Shown piece after piece: positions 61,312 to 64,000 of a DNA stretch of 64,000 nucleotides (within the stretch, counting starts at the first letter, position 1; every line of letters starts with the position of its first letter). The notes beneath the pieces were generated by a model. It was not told the origin of the DNA and did no database searches. It saw nothing but the letters and a program-made list of their open reading frames with translations. Location: positions 16,596 to 80,595 of the forward strand of contig JAFQHL010000031.1 of the NCBI GenBank assembly GCA_017397955.1. The letters run 5' to 3'. Made by a program: the position numbers and the translations under genes. The stretch is from Clostridia bacterium. Its GTDB lineage: Bacteria > Bacillota > Clostridia > Oscillospirales > CAG-382.

Positions 61312-61341
61312 AAAAAGCTTTGTTCAAGACAAAGCTTTTTG
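61312..61341. terminator. Terminator-like hairpin in the 61.2-61.5 kb gap
   Basis: AAAAAGCTTTG (61312-61322), 7-base loop, CAAAGCTTTTT (61330-61340). It separates the DUF2513 gene from the 60.9-61.2 kb genes on the minus strand. Confidence 0.75.
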
Positions 61342-61465
61342 TTTACTCTGTGTAAGGGCTATAAAAAAGATATTTTCGCGCTTTTGTGTTAGAGATTTGA
61401 ACCCTTGCGTTTTTAGATTCTCGTTAAAATTAACAGCTTAAAAAACACTTGCCAATTCTTGATAA

Positions 61466-61900
61466 TTATAATTGTTGCATCATCACAGAGATAGTTTGCT
61501 TTGCTATTTCAACAGCAACATCATGAGCTAAATTTTCAAGAAAATGAAGGGTGTGATTTCCAACCTTATTTGCAATAGATTTGGTTTTCTCCCATACAGT
61601 AGGTTCTTTAATGGTTTCTGCAAATTGATGCCCTTTCATTGTAACATCCATTATCACACAATCGTTTATATAAGTTGCCTCCTTAGGTTGCTCGCATGAT
61701 ATTTTTATGTATTCGGATTCTTTTAATTTCAAAACAGAATACATTATATCCTTTTTTGGATATTGCTGTAAATCCTCAGATTTGTATATATCTTTTAACT
61801 CAACGACTTCGCATTTCCAAATATATCCGTTTTCAATATAATCAAGATTGTTGATGCAATATAGAAGGACATCCCTTAAACAATCAATGTTAATTCGCAT
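61466..61900 (-). CDS. DUF2513 protein
   Basis: 144 aa. Starts MRINIDCLRDVLLYCINNL and has YPKKDIMYSVLKLKESEYI ... VIMDVTMKGHQFAETIKEPTVWEKTKSIANKVG, the DUF2513 layout (winged-helix-like, ending in KGH-FA-I). DUF2513 proteins occur in phages and accessory islands; function unknown. SD GGGAGAGG. It follows the zinc-ribbon nuclease gene on the same strand, 42 bases apart. Confidence 0.82.
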   Translation of the reverse strand: MRINIDCLRDVLLYCINNLDYIENGYIWKCEVVELKDIYKSEDLQQYPKKDIMYSVLKLKESEYIKISCEQPKEATYINDCVIMDVTMKGHQFAETIKEPTVWEKTKSIANKVGNHTLHFLENLAHDVAVEIAKQTISVMMQQL

Positions 61901-61942
61901 ATAACCTCTCCCAACTATGGATTTATCATCTAAATTGTAATT

Positions 61943-63601
61943 TTAATTTTTTCTCTTACGCCTTTCTTTTGCACAAATAGGGCAACCGTTTCCTCGATTT
62001 CTATTGCATATCGTTGCTTGCCACTCGTGTCCCACGCTACATGTCCACCATACTTTTTTGTTGCTATTAGGCAATACATCCACAGGTGTTAATCCGATGT
62101 TTTTTTCATAATTCCATTCCTTCGCTAAAGTTGGATTAACCGTTTGCAAGTCATTTTCACCTTTAATGGCGTATCGACCTGAACAATATGGGCATCCAAT
62201 CCCTTTATTTCTATGAGCTATCGTCGCTTGCCATTCGTGTCCTTTGCCACACTTCCACCATACCTTTTTTTCGCTATTAGGCATTACGTCCATGGGTGCT
62301 AATCCATTATTCTTTTCATAATTCCATTCTTTCGTTAAAGTTGGATTAACTGTTTGTAAATCATTTTCACCTTTAACTATGTATCTACCTAAACAATATG
62401 GGCATCCAATCCCTTTATTTCTACTTGCTATCACCGTTTGCCATTCGTGCCCTTTGCTACATTTCCACCATACTTTTTTATTGCTATTCGCTGGAAAATG
62501 TTCTGGTTTTAAGTTACCATTCTTTTCAAAATTCCATTCTTCCGCTATTTCCGGATTGGAAAACAAAAGAGAAGTTTCTTTTTCCGTATATTCTCGCAAA
62601 TTTTCTATGGCAATAGTATCTCTTTCTAAATCAACATCAACATTTGTTTCAATTATTTCACCTAAAACTTCTTCAAGTATTTGGGGTAAATCTTTCTGAT
62701 TTTTTTGAACAACGTAATCTATAGAACTGCTGTTTAAAGGAGGCAATTCTTCTCTTATTCTATATAATTTGATCCCATCTTTTTCGCACCTTAGGTTTTT
62801 CTCTAAATCTTTTTCCGTTTTGTTTTTGTGCCAAAAATATCCATCATATTCGATGGCAATTTTTTTGGATGGAATATAAATGTCTAATTCGTAACCATGT
62901 TCCTTATACGAATGCATTGTTTCCAAACCGTGTTTTTTTAGATAATATACAATTGCATATTCGGGGAAAGAAGTGTTTCGTTCAGAATTACAAACAGGAC
63001 ATCCGCGCCCTTTATTTCTATTGGCTATCGTTGCTTGCCACTCGTGTCCTTTTTGGCACTTCCACCATACTTTTTTATTGCTATTTGCTGTGAATTTTTC
63101 CGGTTTCAAATTGCCGTTTTTCTCATAATTCCATTCTTCCGCTAAAGTTGAATTAACCGTTTGCAAATCGTTATGAGCTTTTAGAACTTTTTGTCCAGTA
63201 CAATATGGGCATCCGATTCCTTTATTTCTATGCTCAACTCTTGCTTGCCACTCGTGTCCTTTTTGGCACTTCCACCATACTTTTTTATTGCTATTAGGCA
63301 ATACATCCGCAGGTGTTAATCCATTATTTTTTTCACCATTCCATTCTTCCGCTAAAGTTGGATTAACCGTTTGCAAATCATTATGACCTTTTAAAGCTTT
63401 TTGTCCAGCACAATATGGACATCCACGTCCGTTATTTCTATTAGCTATCACTGCTTGCCATTCGTGTCCTTTGCTACATTTCCACCATACCTTTTGTCCG
63501 CTACCAAGGGTTAATCGCGATGGTGAAACATCTGCATTTCTTTCCCAGTTCCATTCTGCCATGAGTTGAGCATTTTCCGATATATAATGTTTATCTGACA
63601 T
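61943..63601 (-). CDS. Six-repeat zinc-ribbon protein with embedded VSR/PD-(D/E)XK-like domain
   Basis: 552 aa from the ATG at 63601 (GAGAGGAG ~12 bases upstream; a TTG 12 bases earlier is too close to it). Six zinc-ribbon (treble-clef, PF14311-like) units of 70 residues follow the pattern KVWWKC--GHEW...GC-P-x-C: three before and three after a central domain at ~209-306. That domain has SFPEYAIVYYLKKHG, YELDIYIPSKKIAIEYDGYFWH and CEKDGIKLYRIRE: the D240...E251-x-D253 arrangement seen in VSR/DUF559-type endonucleases. The Zn units probably bind nucleic acid. AT-richer than the surrounding housekeeping genes, next to tRNA genes: likely acquired. Confidence 0.85.
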   Translation of the reverse strand: MSDKHYISENAQLMAEWNWERNADVSPSRLTLGSGQKVWWKCSKGHEWQAVIANRNNGRGCPYCAGQKALKGHNDLQTVNPTLAEEWNGEKNNGLTPADVLPNSNKKVWWKCQKGHEWQARVEHRNKGIGCPYCTGQKVLKAHNDLQTVNSTLAEEWNYEKNGNLKPEKFTANSNKKVWWKCQKGHEWQATIANRNKGRGCPVCNSERNTSFPEYAIVYYLKKHGLETMHSYKEHGYELDIYIPSKKIAIEYDGYFWHKNKTEKDLEKNLRCEKDGIKLYRIREELPPLNSSSIDYVVQKNQKDLPQILEEVLGEIIETNVDVDLERDTIAIENLREYTEKETSLLFSNPEIAEEWNFEKNGNLKPEHFPANSNKKVWWKCSKGHEWQTVIASRNKGIGCPYCLGRYIVKGENDLQTVNPTLTKEWNYEKNNGLAPMDVMPNSEKKVWWKCGKGHEWQATIAHRNKGIGCPYCSGRYAIKGENDLQTVNPTLAKEWNYEKNIGLTPVDVLPNSNKKVWWTCSVGHEWQATICNRNRGNGCPICAKERRKRKN

Positions 63602-63807
63602 AGTTTTTCTCAACTCCTCTCAGTTTATTTCAATATGTTTTATATCGCATAAGGCTTTCTTTTATTATATCATAAATTGGCTTTAATTTCAACCCTATAA
63701 GAATAACCAATTTGTAGAAGTGTATATTTTTCGAGAGTTCAAATCCCGTAAGTGTTTAATATCTTTTTTCTCGTCACTATATAATCCAAGGGCAGAAAAA
63801 CAAAAAA

Positions 63808-63832
63808 GCCTTGAAAATCAAGGCTTTTTCGT
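63808..63832 (-). terminator. Terminator of the tRNA transcript
   Basis: AGCCTTGA, 3-4 base loop, TCAAGGCT with A/T tracts either side, 28 bases past the tRNA-Tyr 3' end on the minus strand. A second small hairpin GGCGATA/TATCGCC lies at 63833-63854. Confidence 0.85.
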
Positions 63833-63859
63833 GGCGATATCTTTTTTATCGCCCTTTGA

Positions 63860-63944
63860 TGGTGGGAGCGGGTGGATTCGAACCACCGAAGTCGTTGACA
63901 ACAGATTTACAGTCTGCCCCCTTTGGCCACTCGGGAACACTCCC
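63860..63944 (-). tRNA. tRNA-Tyr (GUA)
   Basis: 85 nt with encoded CCA. Acceptor GGGAGTG/CGCTCCC, D-arm CCCGAGTGGCC, anticodon stem CAGAC/… with loop CTGTAAA (GTA), a long variable arm GTTGTCAACGACTT typical of the class II tRNA-Tyr, T-arm GGTGGTTCGAATCCACC. Confidence 0.97.
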
Positions 63945-63950
63945 CCATTA

Positions 63951-64000
63951 TGGAGCTGGTGAAGGGAGTCGAACCCCCAACCTGCTGATTACAAATCAGC
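63951..64000 (-). tRNA. tRNA-Thr (UGU), partial
   Basis: The 3' part is visible: CCA end, T-arm GGGGGTTCGACTCCC, and the anticodon arm GCTGA-TTTGTAA-TCAGC with anticodon TGT. The 5' half lies beyond the window. It is 6 bases from tRNA-Tyr in the same tRNA transcript. Confidence 0.92.

Noticed and set aside
63720..63962. 80-codon plus frame over the tRNA genes
   Set aside because: It is antisense to tRNA-Tyr; GGSGWIRTTEV is the familiar false peptide from tRNA sequence.

Overview
The window looks like a chromosome segment from an uncultured gut-type anaerobe of the Clostridia (Oscillospiraceae/Ruminococcaceae-like). Evidence: Gram-positive Shine-Dalgarno sites with frequent TTG/GTG starts, ECF transporter modules, ClpE, rubrerythrin, DUF5711 and CPCC small proteins, BspA-type leucine-rich-repeat proteins carrying dockerin modules, and a sortase-like surface protein. 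Genes are tightly packed and many overlap by 1-14 bases. Species cannot be named from sequence reading alone.

Layout. (1) 1-3.9 kb, +: two secreted BspA-LRR/dockerin proteins, the first cut by the window edge. (2) 4.0-9.1 kb, -: a six-gene operon, tetR - TSCPD - cysE - ROK kinase - GH4 glycosidase - ahcY. (3) 9.2-17.3 kb, +: a complete aromatic amino acid supraoperon, pheA - aroB - aroC - aroE/aroK fusion - aroQ - aroA - tyrA/DAHP-synthase fusion. It covers every step from erythrose-4-phosphate + PEP to phenylpyruvate and 4-hydroxyphenylpyruvate, except the final transamination. (4) 17.5-33.3 kb, -: a run of 16 closely spaced genes: ruvC-ruvA-ruvB, an rRNA-methyltransferase-like gene, ecfA1-ecfA2-ecfT, truA, a DUF5711 protein, cvpA, clpE, a P-type ATPase homologue that has lost its catalytic motifs, a DUF1858 protein, a glycerophosphodiesterase, mscL and a pyridoxal kinase. 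(5) 33.5-37.3 kb, +: acpP, a HAD phosphatase, nagA with a ROK-family partner, and a small HTH protein. (6) 37.7-39.2 kb, -: dapF and ung. (7) 39.4-49.0 kb, +: a membrane-anchored Ig-like protein, uppP, ftsK, a lipoprotein, and a GtrA / FAD-oxidoreductase / glycosyltransferase set. (8) 49.1-54.4 kb: a repeat-rich surface protein, a HAD phosphatase, a BaiN/HI0933 flavoprotein, a 1.2-kb non-coding block with two tandem copies of a structured RNA gene, and rubrerythrin. (9) 54.4-59.3 kb, +: polA, a B12-binding radical SAM enzyme, rsmI. (10) 59.3-63.6 kb: an accessory region with an XRE repressor and its double operator, small unknown proteins, a DUF2513 protein, and a six-fold zinc-ribbon protein with an embedded nuclease-like domain. 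(11) 63.8 kb to the end, -: tRNA-Tyr and a partial tRNA-Thr.

The observations most worth following are: the tandem ~360-nt RNA genes, each with its own promoter and a terminator whose base changes compensate between copies; the intact but catalytically stripped P-type ATPase; the in-frame TyrA-DAHP synthase fusion that keeps an internal ribosome binding site; the XRE repressor whose two abutting 18-bp sites cover two convergently overlapping promoters; and the zinc-ribbon array protein with an embedded nuclease-like fold.
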